Positions 32,829-43,437 of a stretch of DNA of 64,000 bases are shown piece after piece. The translations under genes and the position numbers were made by a program. The stretch covers positions 1-64,000 of the forward strand of contig NZ_BOMZ01000047.1 of assembly GCF_016862455.1 (NCBI RefSeq). The letters run 5' to 3'. The notes under the pieces were generated by a model. The model was given only the letters and a program-made list of their open reading frames with translations, was not told the origin of the DNA and did not search any database. Positions within the stretch are counted from its first letter, which is position 1, and the number at the start of each line of letters is the position of its first letter. This DNA comes from Actinoplanes utahensis (lineage in GTDB: Bacteria; Actinomycetota; Actinomycetes; Mycobacteriales; Micromonosporaceae).

Positions 32829-33272
32829 GTGGGCGACCAGCGACTGCGTGAGCTCGTGTTGATGCGGCGGGTGCGGGACCGGATCGACCGGGATTACGCG
32901 CAGCCGCTGGACGTGGAGGCGCTGGCCCGGCATGTGCATCTGTCGGCCGGGCATCTGAGCCGGCAGTTCAAGGCGGCGTTCGGCGAGTCGCCGTACAGCT
33001 ATCTGATGACCCGGCGCATCGAGCGGGCGATGACCCTGCTGCGGCGTGGCGACCTGAGTGTCACCGAGGTGTGCTTCGCGGTCGGCTGCTCGTCGCTCGG
33101 CACGTTCACCACCCGGTTCACCGAGCTGGTCGGCATCCCGCCGGGGGAGTACCGGCGCCGGGTCGCGGGTGAGGTCGCCGGCCTGCCCGGGTGCGTCGCC
33201 AAGCAGGTGCTGCGACCGGTCAGGAATCGAGAAGCCGGGCCGCCGCGGACGTTCCTAGCATCGTCGGCATGA
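32829..33272 (+). CDS. AraC-family regulator (DNA-binding domain only, with short tail)
   Basis: A 147-residue protein made almost wholly of the AraC/XylS DNA-binding domain: MRRVRDRIDRDYAQPLDVEA, LARHVHLSAGHLSRQFKAAF (first HTH), then SVTEVCFAVGCSSLGTFTTR and FTELVGIPPGEYRRR (second HTH). A sensor domain is absent. It is coupled by an ATGA overlap to a VOC protein, a frequent actinobacterial pairing. GTG 32829 lies seven bases after TAGGCT (32816-32821), so a leaderless transcript is likely. Confidence 0.9.
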   Translation: MGDQRLRELVLMRRVRDRIDRDYAQPLDVEALARHVHLSAGHLSRQFKAAFGESPYSYLMTRRIERAMTLLRRGDLSVTEVCFAVGCSSLGTFTTRFTELVGIPPGEYRRRVAGEVAGLPGCVAKQVLRPVRNREAGPPRTFLASSA

Positions 33273-33679
33273 GCATCGTCATCCACTCCGCGTTCCTGCC
33301 CACCGACGACCCGGACAAGTCTCTGGAGTTCTACCGGGACGGCCTCGGCTTCGAGGTCCGCCTCGACGTCGGGTACGGCGACATGCGCTGGATCACCGTC
33401 GGCCCGCCCGGCCAGCCGCAGACGTCGATCGTGTTGCAGCCGCCGGCCGCCGACCCGGGCATCACCGACGCCGAACGCCGTACCATCGCCGAGCTGATGG
33501 CCAAGGGCAGCTATGCCGGGATCGTGCTGGCCGCCACCGACCTGCAGGCGACGTTCGACCGGCTGGCGGGGTTCGGCGCCGAGGTGGTGCAGGAGCCGGC
33601 CGACCAGCCGTACGGTCTGCGCGACTGCGCCTTCCGCGACCCGGCGGGCAACATGGTGCGCATCAATCAACTGACCTGA
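33269..33679 (+). CDS. VOC (glyoxalase/bleomycin-resistance fold) protein
   Basis: A 136-residue vicinal-oxygen-chelate protein. It shows the paired beta-alpha-beta-beta-beta modules: HSAFLPTDDPDKSLEFYRDG with LGFEVRLDVGYGDMRWITVG, and later AGIVLAATDLQATFDRLAGF with DCAFRDPAGNMVRINQ. It could bind or detoxify a small compound. The start overlaps the AraC stop; TAGCAT seven bases upstream could also serve as a separate leaderless promoter. The UvrA-like gene starts 28 bases downstream. Confidence 0.9.
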   Translation: MSIVIHSAFLPTDDPDKSLEFYRDGLGFEVRLDVGYGDMRWITVGPPGQPQTSIVLQPPAADPGITDAERRTIAELMAKGSYAGIVLAATDLQATFDRLAGFGAEVVQEPADQPYGLRDCAFRDPAGNMVRINQLT

Positions 33680-33707
33680 GGCGAGTCTTTTCACAGGGGG
33701 AGAACAG

Positions 33708-36050
<2,343 letters not shown>

Positions 36051-36213
36051 CGGGACCGATACTGAAACGTGTCGTGATATTGAGCACCTGAAATGGATGA
36101 TCGGCCGGAAGAAATCGGTCGAACGGTGGAAAATCCCTGGCCAGGGGGTGTGACGTCATCGCTGGAGGTGCCCGAACGGGGAAATGGGTGCGCGGGCCTT
36201 TGATTGATGGCCC

Positions 36214-36250
36214 TACACTCGGCAATCCGCGGCACGGGGGAGTGCCGCGG
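36214..36250 (+). promoter_or_regulatory. Probable promoter -10 and 5' mRNA hairpin of lipoprotein gene
   Basis: TACACT at 36214-36219 fits a -10 box. A perfect 9-base hairpin (CCGCGGCAC at 36227-36235, complement 36242-36250) begins where the transcript should start. A 5'-terminal stem of this kind can stabilise mRNA. No convincing -35 was found. The ATG is 28 bases further on after GGAGA. Confidence 0.5.
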
Positions 36251-36278
36251 TAGCCCCCTTGAATGGAGATTTCCGCGC

Positions 36279-37598
36279 ATGAAGCGCTTCCTGGCCGGCG
36301 CCGTAGCCGGTGTCACCACCCTGACCCTCACGGTCGGGTGTGCGAACCAGCTTCAGCAGCTCGAGCCCAAGCTGGAGCTCAAGAAAGCCGCTGAGAACCT
36401 GGGCGCGTCCGGCAAGGCCGGCTTCACGCTCAAGGCGGGTGGCAACGTCGAGGACCTGATCGCCTTCGCGAAGAAGGAGTCCGGCACCGGCTCGGACGCC
36501 TTCACCAACGAGGACGCCGACATCATCCGCAAGATCTACAACTCCTCGTTCACCCTGGGCTGGGACAAGGCCGGCGACGGCATCGAGGACGACCGGGCGC
36601 TGTTCAACGCCACGATCGACGGCGTCACCGGCGCCGAGGTCCGGGTCGTCGACAAGGTCGCCTACTTCAAGGTGCCGGTCAACGAGCTGGTCACCAAGTT
36701 CGGCGGCACCAAGGCCGACGTCGACGAGATCCGCACCGAGGTCGGCGCCTCGGTCCCCGGCATCGACACCCTGCTCAACGGCGGCTGGGTCTCCATCTCC
36801 GCCGACGACGTGGCCAAGTTCGCCGAGGGCACCACCGGCGTCAAGCCGAGTGCCAGCGTCGACCCGGCGGAGCAGGAGAAGATCGTCGCCGAGTTCAAGA
36901 CCAGCGCGGAGAACCTGCTCGAGAGCGCCGACATCGTCCGCGACGAGAAGGACAAGACCCACCTGGTCGTCACCACCTCGACGGTGAAGGCGTTCAACGA
37001 GGGCAAGCGCCTGCTCGACGCCATCGCGAAGCTCGCTCCCGCGGAGACCGGCGAGGTCCTCAAGGAGGCGACCGCCGAGCTCGGCAAGGAGACGCCGGCC
37101 GACAAGCCGATCGTCCTCGACCTCTGGATCGACAACGGCAACTTCAAGGCGTTCGAGATCAACCTGCTCCAGTTCGACACGGGCAACACCGGCCGCGCGA
37201 GCGTGCGCGTCGAGATCGCCACCGGCGCCGAGATCAGCGCCCCGGGCGACGCCAAGAAGCTCGACGTCTCCAAGATCGTCGAGGGTCTCTCGCAGGGCAT
37301 GGGTGGCGTCACCAGCGACCTCGATGGCGGCGCCGGCTTCCCGCCCAGCAGCACCAGCACCGTCGCGGAGAACTGGGCGAGCCTCCTCGGTTCCAAGACC
37401 CTGCTGCTCGCCCTCAGCGAGGGTGGCAAGCCGGCCACCCATCTGGCGAAGGCCGTCGCCGACTTCAACATGCCGGGCACCAAGGTCAAGATCGTTCGTG
37501 CCGGTGTCGCTCAGGTGACCTCCGGCAGCACCGTGGCCTGCCTGACCCTCCCGGCCACCACCTCCGGTGAGCCGAAGGTCCTCGCCGGCGCCTGCTGA
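36279..37598 (+). CDS. Lipoprotein of unknown function, 439 residues
   Basis: A lipobox LTVGC ends a 20-residue signal (MKRFLAGAVAGVTTLTLTVG, Cys 21). The mature part is acidic, Lys/Asp/Ala-rich and lacks other cysteines until the very C-terminus (VACLTLPA, LAGAC). Two similar halves are suggested: NATIDGVTGAEVRVVDKVAY with FKVPVNELVTKFGG, then DLWIDNGNFKAFEINLLQFD. This resembles LppX/LprG-style beta-sheet lipid carriers only loosely. Codon bias is extreme (mostly C-ending codons), which hints at high expression. A clear terminator follows. Confidence 0.78.
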   Translation: MKRFLAGAVAGVTTLTLTVGCANQLQQLEPKLELKKAAENLGASGKAGFTLKAGGNVEDLIAFAKKESGTGSDAFTNEDADIIRKIYNSSFTLGWDKAGDGIEDDRALFNATIDGVTGAEVRVVDKVAYFKVPVNELVTKFGGTKADVDEIRTEVGASVPGIDTLLNGGWVSISADDVAKFAEGTTGVKPSASVDPAEQEKIVAEFKTSAENLLESADIVRDEKDKTHLVVTTSTVKAFNEGKRLLDAIAKLAPAETGEVLKEATAELGKETPADKPIVLDLWIDNGNFKAFEINLLQFDTGNTGRASVRVEIATGAEISAPGDAKKLDVSKIVEGLSQGMGGVTSDLDGGAGFPPSSTSTVAENWASLLGSKTLLLALSEGGKPATHLAKAVADFNMPGTKVKIVRAGVAQVTSGSTVACLTLPATTSGEPKVLAGAC

Positions 37599-37613
37599 CG
37601 AACCTTCGCACCG

Positions 37614-37647
37614 AAGCCCGGCCTGCCACTCACGGCAGGCCGGGCTT
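37614..37647 (+). terminator. Hairpin terminator after lipoprotein gene
   Basis: A perfect 14-base stem (AAGCCCGGCCTGCC at 37614-37627, complement 37634-37647) with loop ACTCAC, 15 bases after the stop. Confidence 0.88.
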
Positions 37648-37909
37648 CTGCGTCTCCCGGAGCGGTACGCCCGAAGCGTCACCCCCGGCCCGCGCCCCAG
37701 CGTGGCGTTCCCGACGAGGAGCAGCGGCTGAAGTCCACACGCGCCGGTCGGCGGTCGGCGCTGCTGCGGCAGATCCCGGCGTGGAGCGTTCCATGCCGGT
37801 TCCGGTTCCGTCCGGCTGGCGTGGGTTGGGGTGGCCGGACGGTGCACCTTCATCGTGGGGACGGTGGACGGGGGCACGGTGCGGGCGTGCGGGTGACAAG
37901 CTTCTGTCT
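37648..37909. other. Intergenic region before kinase gene
   Basis: After the terminator this stretch has no credible ORF or operator. Frames reading into the kinase gene from ATG 37781 have Trp/Gly/Arg-rich composition and are not thought to be coding. Confidence 0.5.
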
Positions 37910-38434
37910 GTGGCGCAGCGGCTGATTCTGGTCAACGGGCTGCCCGGGTCGGGGAAGAGCACCCTGGCGGGGCGGTTGGCGGCTACGTTGCGCGTACCGC
38001 TGATCGGCAAGGACCTGCTGAAGGAGGCGATGGCCGCCGCAGTGCCGGGGGTGCCGCCGAAGGCGGTGGGGGTGGCCGCCGCGGAGGCGATGTGGGACAT
38101 CGCGGCCGCGACGCCGGGGGTGGTGATCCTGGAGAGTTGGTGGTTCCGGCCGCGGGACCTGGGGTTCGTGACCGACGGGATCGTCCGGTCCGGGGCGCGC
38201 ACGGTGCTGGAGATCTGGTGCTCGGTGCCTGCCGAGGTGGCTCTGGACCGTTACCGGAACCGGCGGCGGAGCGGGATCCACCAGGACGAGCAGCGGCTGA
38301 CGGAGGACTGGCCGCGGTGGGCGGCGGAGGCGAGACCGCTGAACGTCGGGCCGGTCATCACCGTCGCCACCGATCAGCCGGTGATCGCCACCCGGCTGAT
38401 CGAGGCGATCAGCGAGGCCATCGGCGGAGTCTGA
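37910..38434 (+). CDS. P-loop kinase-like ATPase (AAA_33 type)
   Basis: A 174-residue protein: Walker A LILVNGLPGSGKSTLAGRLA (residues about 5-24), then PLIGKDLLKEAM, a catalytic-loop-like VVILESWWFRPRDLGFV, EIWCSVPAEVALDRYRNR (LID-like Arg pair) and a C-terminal helix. It resembles the AAA_33/zeta-toxin-like small-molecule kinases of actinobacteria; the substrate is unknown and there is no antitoxin gene beside it. GTG 37910 (MAQRLILVNG) puts Walker A at the usual place; the ATG at 37781 would add 43 unlikely residues. Confidence 0.8.
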   Translation: MAQRLILVNGLPGSGKSTLAGRLAATLRVPLIGKDLLKEAMAAAVPGVPPKAVGVAAAEAMWDIAAATPGVVILESWWFRPRDLGFVTDGIVRSGARTVLEIWCSVPAEVALDRYRNRRRSGIHQDEQRLTEDWPRWAAEARPLNVGPVITVATDQPVIATRLIEAISEAIGGV

Positions 38435-38435
38435 G

Positions 38436-38575
38436 AGCGGCGTTCCGAGTGCGTGGTGTGGAAGCGGCGTTCCGAGTGCGGGTCTGACAGCGGCGTCCCG
38501 AGTGCGGGTCTGACAGCGGCGTCCCGAGTGCGGGGTCTGAGATCGGTGCTTCGGGAGCGGGGTCTGGCAGCGGGA
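38436..38575. repeat. Five degenerate 26-27-bp tandem repeats
   Basis: Starting right after the kinase stop, the core GCGGCGTTCCGAGTGCG or its one- to four-base variants recurs five times, with GGTCTGACA-like linkers. Units 3 and 4 have identical cores; the last is most diverged. It may slip in copy number; no coding frame is favoured. Confidence 0.75.
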
Positions 38576-38650
38576 ACGTGCGGCGGTAGTGGCAGGAAAG
38601 GTGGGATCCGTGTCGTTGCTGCCGTGCCCGGCAGCGGCGAGGCTGAAGAC

Positions 38651-39586
38651 GTGGACGTACTGATCCTGATCTTCGACGGGGTGCAGAGCCTCGACGTGAC
38701 CGGGCCGCTCGAGGTCTTCACCGGCGCCGGGTACCGGGTGAGCACGGCGAGCCGGGACGGCCGGGCGGTGCGCTGTTCCAGTGGCCTCGTCCTGCTGCCC
38801 GAGCACGACCTGGCGTCCGCGCCGCTGCCGGACATCGTGGTCGTGCCCGGCGGCCACGGCACCCACGACCCGCATCCGGAGATCGTCGCCTGGCTGCGCC
38901 GGCACGCGAGCGGCATCCCGCGGGTGATGGGCGTCTGCTCGGGCGCGTTCGTGCTGGCGGCGGCCGGTCTGCTGGCCGGGCGCCGGGCCACCACGCACTG
39001 GGACGTCTGCGGCACCCTGGCCCGGCGGTACCCGGACGTCGACGTCGACCCGGAGCCGATCTTCGTGATCGACGGGCCGATCGCCACCTCGGCCGGGGTG
39101 ACCGCCGGCATCGACCTGGCGCTCGCGATCGTCGAGGCGGACCGGGGCCGGGAGACGGCGCTGCTGATCGCCCGGCACCTGGTCATGTTCCTGCGCCGGC
39201 CGGCCAATCAGACCCAGTTCAGCGCGCAGTTGTCCGCCCAGGTCGCGGCCCGGCCCGGCTTGCGGGAGGTGCAGCACTGGATCGCCGACCATCCGGCCGG
39301 CGACCTGTCGGTGGAGGCGCTGGCCCGGCGGGCGAACCTGTCGCCACGGCAGTTCGCTCGCGCGTTCACCGCCGAGGTCGGGCAGACCCCGGGCCGGTAC
39401 GTCGACGCGGTCCGGCTGGAGACGGCCCGGCGGCTGCTGGAGGACGGCGCCGACGGGGTCGAGCAGGTGGCGCGGGCCAGCGGCTACGGCACCCCGGAGG
39501 CGATGCGCCGCGCCTTCGTCCGGGTGCTCGGCATCGCGCCGTCGGAATACCAGCGGCGTTTCCGTCCCGTACCCCAGGAGGTTTGA
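38651..39586 (+). CDS. GlxA-type regulator: DJ-1/PfpI domain plus AraC DNA-binding domain
   Basis: A 311-residue protein. Residues 1-165 form the DJ-1/PfpI domain (DVLILIFDGVQSLDVTGPLE, DIVVVPGGHGTH, nucleophile elbow VMGVCSGAFVLAAAGLLAGR). Residues about 205-300 form the AraC HTH pair (WIADHPAGDLSVEALARRAN with LSPRQFARAFTAE; then VEQVARASGYGTPEAMRRAF). Such regulators sense unknown metabolites and activate neighbouring genes. GTG 38651 fits the first strand of the domain. The stop is one base from the next gene, a stand-alone DJ-1/PfpI protein, which is probably its regulatory partner or target. Confidence 0.92.
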   Translation: MDVLILIFDGVQSLDVTGPLEVFTGAGYRVSTASRDGRAVRCSSGLVLLPEHDLASAPLPDIVVVPGGHGTHDPHPEIVAWLRRHASGIPRVMGVCSGAFVLAAAGLLAGRRATTHWDVCGTLARRYPDVDVDPEPIFVIDGPIATSAGVTAGIDLALAIVEADRGRETALLIARHLVMFLRRPANQTQFSAQLSAQVAARPGLREVQHWIADHPAGDLSVEALARRANLSPRQFARAFTAEVGQTPGRYVDAVRLETARRLLEDGADGVEQVARASGYGTPEAMRRAFVRVLGIAPSEYQRRFRPVPQEV

Positions 39587-39587
39587 G

Positions 39588-40232
39588 ATGCAGTTCGCCA
39601 TCGTGGTCTTCGACCGTTTCACCGCGCTCGACGCCGTCGGTCCCTACGAGGTGCTCAGCCGGGTGCCGGGCGGTGAGGTCGTGTTCGTCGGGGAGCGCGA
39701 GGGGCCGGTCCGGACCGAGGTCGGCAGCCTGGCCTTGACCGTGGACGCTACCTTCACCGATGTGCCGCATCCGGACGTGATCGTGGTCGCCGGCGGACCC
39801 GGGCAGAACGATCACATGTCCGACGGCCCGATGCATCGGTGGCTGCGCCGTGCCGACGCCACCAGCACGTGGACCACCTCGGTCTGCACCGGCTCGCTGA
39901 TCCTCGCCGCGGCCGGTCTGCTCGCCGGCCGCCGGGCCACCAGCCACTGGCTGTCGCTGGAGCTGCTCGCCGAGTTCGGCGCGGTCCCCACCGAGGAGCG
40001 CGTGGTCACCGACGGTAAGTATGTGACGGCTGCCGGGGTGTCCGCCGGGATCGACATGGCGATCGGGCTGGTCGCCGCGATCACGGACGCGACCGTCGCC
40101 CAGGCCGTGCAGTTGGGTATCGAGTACGACCCCCGTCCGCCGTTTGTGGCGGGTTCGCCGCGCACCGCGCCGCCTGAGGTGGTAGCGGTGGTGCGGGGAC
40201 TCCGGGACTTCATCCGTACCGGTGAACGATGA
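39588..40232 (+). CDS. DJ-1/PfpI family protein (isonitrile hydratase-like)
   Basis: A 214-residue protein: MQFAIVVFDRFTALDAVGPY, DVIVVAGGPGQNDHMSDGPM and the cysteine elbow TTSVCTGSLILAAAGLLAGR with ATSHWLSLELLAEFGA. This is the class I glutamine-amidotransferase-like layout seen in isonitrile hydratase InhA. The Asp at residue 15 and Thr-Cys-Thr elbow support hydratase-type chemistry, but the substrate is not known. GGAGG stands just upstream of the ATG within the end of the GlxA-like gene, so they form an operon. Confidence 0.9.
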   Translation: MQFAIVVFDRFTALDAVGPYEVLSRVPGGEVVFVGEREGPVRTEVGSLALTVDATFTDVPHPDVIVVAGGPGQNDHMSDGPMHRWLRRADATSTWTTSVCTGSLILAAAGLLAGRRATSHWLSLELLAEFGAVPTEERVVTDGKYVTAAGVSAGIDMAIGLVAAITDATVAQAVQLGIEYDPRPPFVAGSPRTAPPEVVAVVRGLRDFIRTGER

Positions 40233-40242
40233 GAGGCGGCAC

Positions 40243-40872
40243 GTGTACGAACTGGTCAAGAAGGCGGTCCGGCTGCGGGTGGAGGGTGCCGAGCACGTGC
40301 CGGTGAGCGGGCCGCTGCTGCTCGCCTCCAACCACCTGTCCATCACGGACTCGACGTTCCTGCCGATGGCGGTGGCCCGGCACGTCACCTTCATGGCGAA
40401 AGCGGAGTACTTCACCGGGCAGGGGCCGCTGGGGCGGTTCGTCTCCTGGTTCATGTCCCGTGACGGGCAGGTGGCGGTGGACCGGGACGACAAGCGGGCC
40501 GCGGTGGCGTCCCTGGAGCCGTGCCTGGCGGTGCTGCGCCGCGGTGACGCGTTCGCGATCTATCCGGAGGGCACCCGCTCGCCGGACGGGCGGCTCTATC
40601 GCGGGCGGACCGGGGTGGCGTGGCTGGCGCTGAAGTCGGGCGCTCCGGTGGTGCCGGTGGCGATGTTCGGCACCGAGCGGGTGCTGCCGCCGGGCAGCGT
40701 GATCCCGCGGCCGGCCCGGGTGCGGGTGGTGTTCGGCAAGCCGGTGCAGCTCGCGCCGATCGCCACCGACCCGGACAGCGCGCGGGAGCGCCGCGCCGCC
40801 ACCGACGCGATCATGACGGCCATCGGGGAGCTTTCCGGACAGGAGTACGTGCCGCGCTACGCAAGATCGTGA
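40243..40872 (+). CDS. 1-acyl-sn-glycerol-3-phosphate acyltransferase-like protein (PlsC)
   Basis: A 209-residue membrane-associated acyltransferase. Motifs: N-H-x4-D as SNHLSITDSTFLP, FMAKAEYFTGQGPLGRFVSW, then YPEGTRSPDGRLYRGRTGVA and PVVPVAMFGTERVLP. These are the four blocks of PlsC, though the HX4D block here is NH-x4-D with the His and Asp spaced normally. It transfers acyl groups from acyl-ACP or acyl-CoA to lysophosphatidate. GTG 40243 is chosen for the AGAGGCGG upstream; GTG 40222 overlaps the previous stop. Third gene of the GlxA-like operon. Confidence 0.9.
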   Translation: MYELVKKAVRLRVEGAEHVPVSGPLLLASNHLSITDSTFLPMAVARHVTFMAKAEYFTGQGPLGRFVSWFMSRDGQVAVDRDDKRAAVASLEPCLAVLRRGDAFAIYPEGTRSPDGRLYRGRTGVAWLALKSGAPVVPVAMFGTERVLPPGSVIPRPARVRVVFGKPVQLAPIATDPDSARERRAATDAIMTAIGELSGQEYVPRYARS

Positions 40873-40887
40873 TCTGCTTCTCTCATT

Positions 40888-40924
40888 CTCGTAGTAGTTG
40901 CAAACTCTTGGCAACTACTACGAG
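40888..40924. promoter_or_regulatory. Perfect 14-bp inverted repeat containing a Nur-box-like site
   Basis: CTCGTAGTAGTTGC at 40888-40901 is mirrored exactly at 40911-40924, with AAACTCTTG between. The core reads TTGCAA-ACTCT-TGGCAA (40898-40914), matching the TTGCAA-N5-TTGCAA box described for the nickel regulator Nur of streptomycetes at all but one position. It sits ten bases upstream of the substrate-binding-protein ATG, so a repressor would block transcription or translation initiation. Confidence 0.7.
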
Positions 40925-40933
40925 GATGTCGTC

Positions 40934-42475
40934 ATGCTTCGTCTCATGGGGACCGCAGTCGTCGCCCTGCTGGCCCTGACCGCCTGCTCGACACCGGCCG
41001 CCACCGGCCCCGGCTCGGCCACGGACACTTTCGTCGTGGCCACCGCCGGGGAGCCGGACAACCTCAACCCCGTGCTGGGGTACGGGGCCGACGGTGCCTC
41101 GCTGATCTTCGACGGCCTGGTCGCCCGGGACGACAGGAACGCGCTGAGCCCGGCGCTCGCCACCGACCTGCCCACCGTCTCCGCCGACGGCCGGACGGTC
41201 ACCGCGCGACTGCGCACCGGCGTCACTTTCCACGACGGCAAGGCGCTCACCGCCGACGACGTGGTCTTCACCTACCGGTCGATCCTCGACCCGAAAGTCG
41301 ACTCCACCATCCGCTCCGACCTGGACATGCTCGACAAGGTCACGGCGAGCGGCGCGGACACCGTGGTGTTCACGCTGAAGTACCCGTACACGCCGTTCCT
41401 GCAGCGGCTCACCATCGGGATCCTGCCGGAGCTGCCCGGCCAGGACATGAACAAGTCCGAGATCAACCGCAAGCCGGTCGGCACCGGGCCGTACCGGGTG
41501 ACCTCCTGGACCCCGGGGGACAAACTGGTGCTCGCGGCCAACGACACCTACTGGGGTGGCAAGCCGACCAACAGCGGCGTGATCGTCGCGTTCGTCGCCG
41601 ACGACAACGTGCGCGCCCAGCGGGCCCGCGCCGGCGAGTTCGACGCCGTCGAGGTCGCCCCGCGACTGGCCACCGCGTTCGGCGGGTACACCGTGCACAA
41701 GGTGCCGACCGCCGACTACCGCGGGGTCATGCTGCCGATGAACGGGCCGGTCACCGGGGACCTGGCGATCCGCCGGGCGGTGAACGCGGCAGTCGACCGG
41801 CAGGCGATGGTCACCGGGGTGCTCGCCGGAGCCGGCGACCCGGCGTACGGGCCGATCCCGCCCACCTCGGAGTACGCCGCGCCCGCGCCCACGGTCGGAG
41901 ACGCCGCGACGATCCTGGACGAGGCCGGCTGGACCCTCGGCGCCGACGGCATCCGGGCCCGCAACGGGCAGCGCGCCCGGTTCACCCTGATGTACCCGGC
42001 CAGCGACAGCCTCCGCAAGGAACTCGCCCTCGCCGTCACCGCCGACGCGAAGAAGGCCGGCATCGAGATCACGCCGGAAGGTCTCACCTGGGACGCGATC
42101 GACCCGCGGATGAAGGACGACGCGCTCATCATGGGCTGGGGCACGCCGTACGACCCGGACTTCGTCTCCTACAAACTGTTCGGCTCGAGGTTCGCCGGCG
42201 AGGGCTACTTCAACCCCGGCTCGTACGCGTCCGCGGTCACCGACGAGGCGCTGGAGAAGGGACGGACCAGCTCGGACCCGGCTGAGCGCAAGGCCGCGTA
42301 CCAGAGGTTCCAGGAGCAACTGGCCGCGGACGTGCCCTGGGTGTTCCTCACCTACCTGCGGCACACCTACCTGGTCCGCGACGACGTCGCCGGCGTCCGC
42401 CCGCGGGTCGAGCCGCACGCCCACGGCGTCGAGAACGCCATCTGGTGGAACATCCACACCTGGACCCGCAAATGA
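40934..42475 (+). CDS. ABC importer substrate-binding lipoprotein (peptide/nickel family 5)
   Basis: A 513-residue family-5 extracellular solute-binding protein. The lipobox is LTAC (MGTAVVALLALTACSTPAAT). The mature part starts TFVVATAGEPDNLNPVLGYG, with RTGVTFHDGKALTADDVVFT, then RKPVGTGPYRVTSWTPGDKL and the C-terminal GWGTPYDPDFVSYKLFGSRF. Family members bind oligopeptides, nickel or metallophores. The palindrome at 40888-40924 looks like a Nur box, so nickel uptake is the best inference; no nickel ligands can be read off directly. The first gene of a five-gene transporter operon with overlapping stops and starts. Confidence 0.9.
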   Translation: MLRLMGTAVVALLALTACSTPAATGPGSATDTFVVATAGEPDNLNPVLGYGADGASLIFDGLVARDDRNALSPALATDLPTVSADGRTVTARLRTGVTFHDGKALTADDVVFTYRSILDPKVDSTIRSDLDMLDKVTASGADTVVFTLKYPYTPFLQRLTIGILPELPGQDMNKSEINRKPVGTGPYRVTSWTPGDKLVLAANDTYWGGKPTNSGVIVAFVADDNVRAQRARAGEFDAVEVAPRLATAFGGYTVHKVPTADYRGVMLPMNGPVTGDLAIRRAVNAAVDRQAMVTGVLAGAGDPAYGPIPPTSEYAAPAPTVGDAATILDEAGWTLGADGIRARNGQRARFTLMYPASDSLRKELALAVTADAKKAGIEITPEGLTWDAIDPRMKDDALIMGWGTPYDPDFVSYKLFGSRFAGEGYFNPGSYASAVTDEALEKGRTSSDPAERKAAYQRFQEQLAADVPWVFLTYLRHTYLVRDDVAGVRPRVEPHAHGVENAIWWNIHTWTRK

Positions 42476-43437
42476 TCAAGGTGATCGGGCGGCGGCTCGC
42501 GTTCGCCCTGCCGGTCCTCCTCGCCACCAGCATCGGCATGTTCCTGCTCGGCGCCGCGTCCCCGATGGATCCGGCCAAGCAGTACGCGGGCGCCGCCGTC
42601 TTCACCATGAGCGAGGAGAACCTGGCCCAGATCCGGGCCAACTGGGGCGTCGACGACCCGCTGTACGTGCAGTACCTGCGCTGGCTCGGCAACCTGCTCC
42701 ACGGCGACCTCGGCTGGTCCACCTCCCGGCACGAGATGGTCGGCGACGTCATCGCCGCCCGGGCCGGATGGACCCTGCTGCTGATCGGGATCACCCTGGG
42801 CGTGGTCCTGATCGGCAGCCTCGTCCTGGGCACGCTCGCCGCCTACCGCCGGGGCGGGCTGCTCGACCGGGGGGTGCGGGTGGCCGCGTACGCCGTCCAG
42901 TCCATGCCGTCGTTCTGGCTCGCGCTCGCCGCGATCGCGGTGTTCGCCATCGGCCTCGGATGGTTCCCGGCCGGTGGCCTCACCGACGTCCGGTCCACCG
43001 GCGTGGACGTCGCCGACGTCGCCCACCATCTGGTGCTGCCGGTGGCCGTGCTGGCGATCTCCCAGGCCCCGTGGTTCCTGCTGTTCGTCCGGGACTCGGT
43101 GGCGGAGAGCCTGCGGGAGGACCATGTGCTCGCCGCGCGGGCCCGTGGGCTCGCCGGGCGGACGGTCCTGTTCGGGCACGCGCTGCGGACGGCGCTGCTG
43201 CCGTTCCTCACCCTCGTCGGCACCCATCTGCCGGAACTGGTCGGCGGATCGGTACTGGTCGAGACGGTGTTCTCCCTGCCAGGGCTTGGGGCGGTCAGCG
43301 TGCACGCGGCGCTCGGCAGTGATTTCCCGCTGCTCGCCGCGATCACCCTGATCACGACGGCGGTGGTGCTGGCCGCCAACCTGCTGACCGATCTGGCCTA
43401 CACGGCCGCCGACCCCCGGGTGCGCATCGATGGCTGA
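42472..43437 (+). CDS. ABC importer permease 1 (NikB/DppB-like)
   Basis: A 321-residue permease with six TM helices. The N-terminus MIKVIGRRLAFALPVLLATS and the long first outer loop with LGNLLHGDLGWS are typical of the DppB/NikB group. The EAA-type cytoplasmic loop reads VLAARARGLAGRTVLFGHAL, and PFLTLVGTHLPELVGGSVLV with VETVFSLPGLGAV ends the domain. Start overlaps the previous stop by four bases (ATGA). It forms the channel with the next gene product. Confidence 0.92.
   Translation: MIKVIGRRLAFALPVLLATSIGMFLLGAASPMDPAKQYAGAAVFTMSEENLAQIRANWGVDDPLYVQYLRWLGNLLHGDLGWSTSRHEMVGDVIAARAGWTLLLIGITLGVVLIGSLVLGTLAAYRRGGLLDRGVRVAAYAVQSMPSFWLALAAIAVFAIGLGWFPAGGLTDVRSTGVDVADVAHHLVLPVAVLAISQAPWFLLFVRDSVAESLREDHVLAARARGLAGRTVLFGHALRTALLPFLTLVGTHLPELVGGSVLVETVFSLPGLGAVSVHAALGSDFPLLAAITLITTAVVLAANLLTDLAYTAADPRVRIDG

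Noticed and set aside
37910..38434. Zeta-type toxin-antitoxin pair
   Set aside because: The P-loop kinase has no small antitoxin gene upstream; the preceding region is non-coding.
38436..38575. CRISPR-like array
   Set aside because: Repeats of 26-27 bp are head to tail with no spacers.
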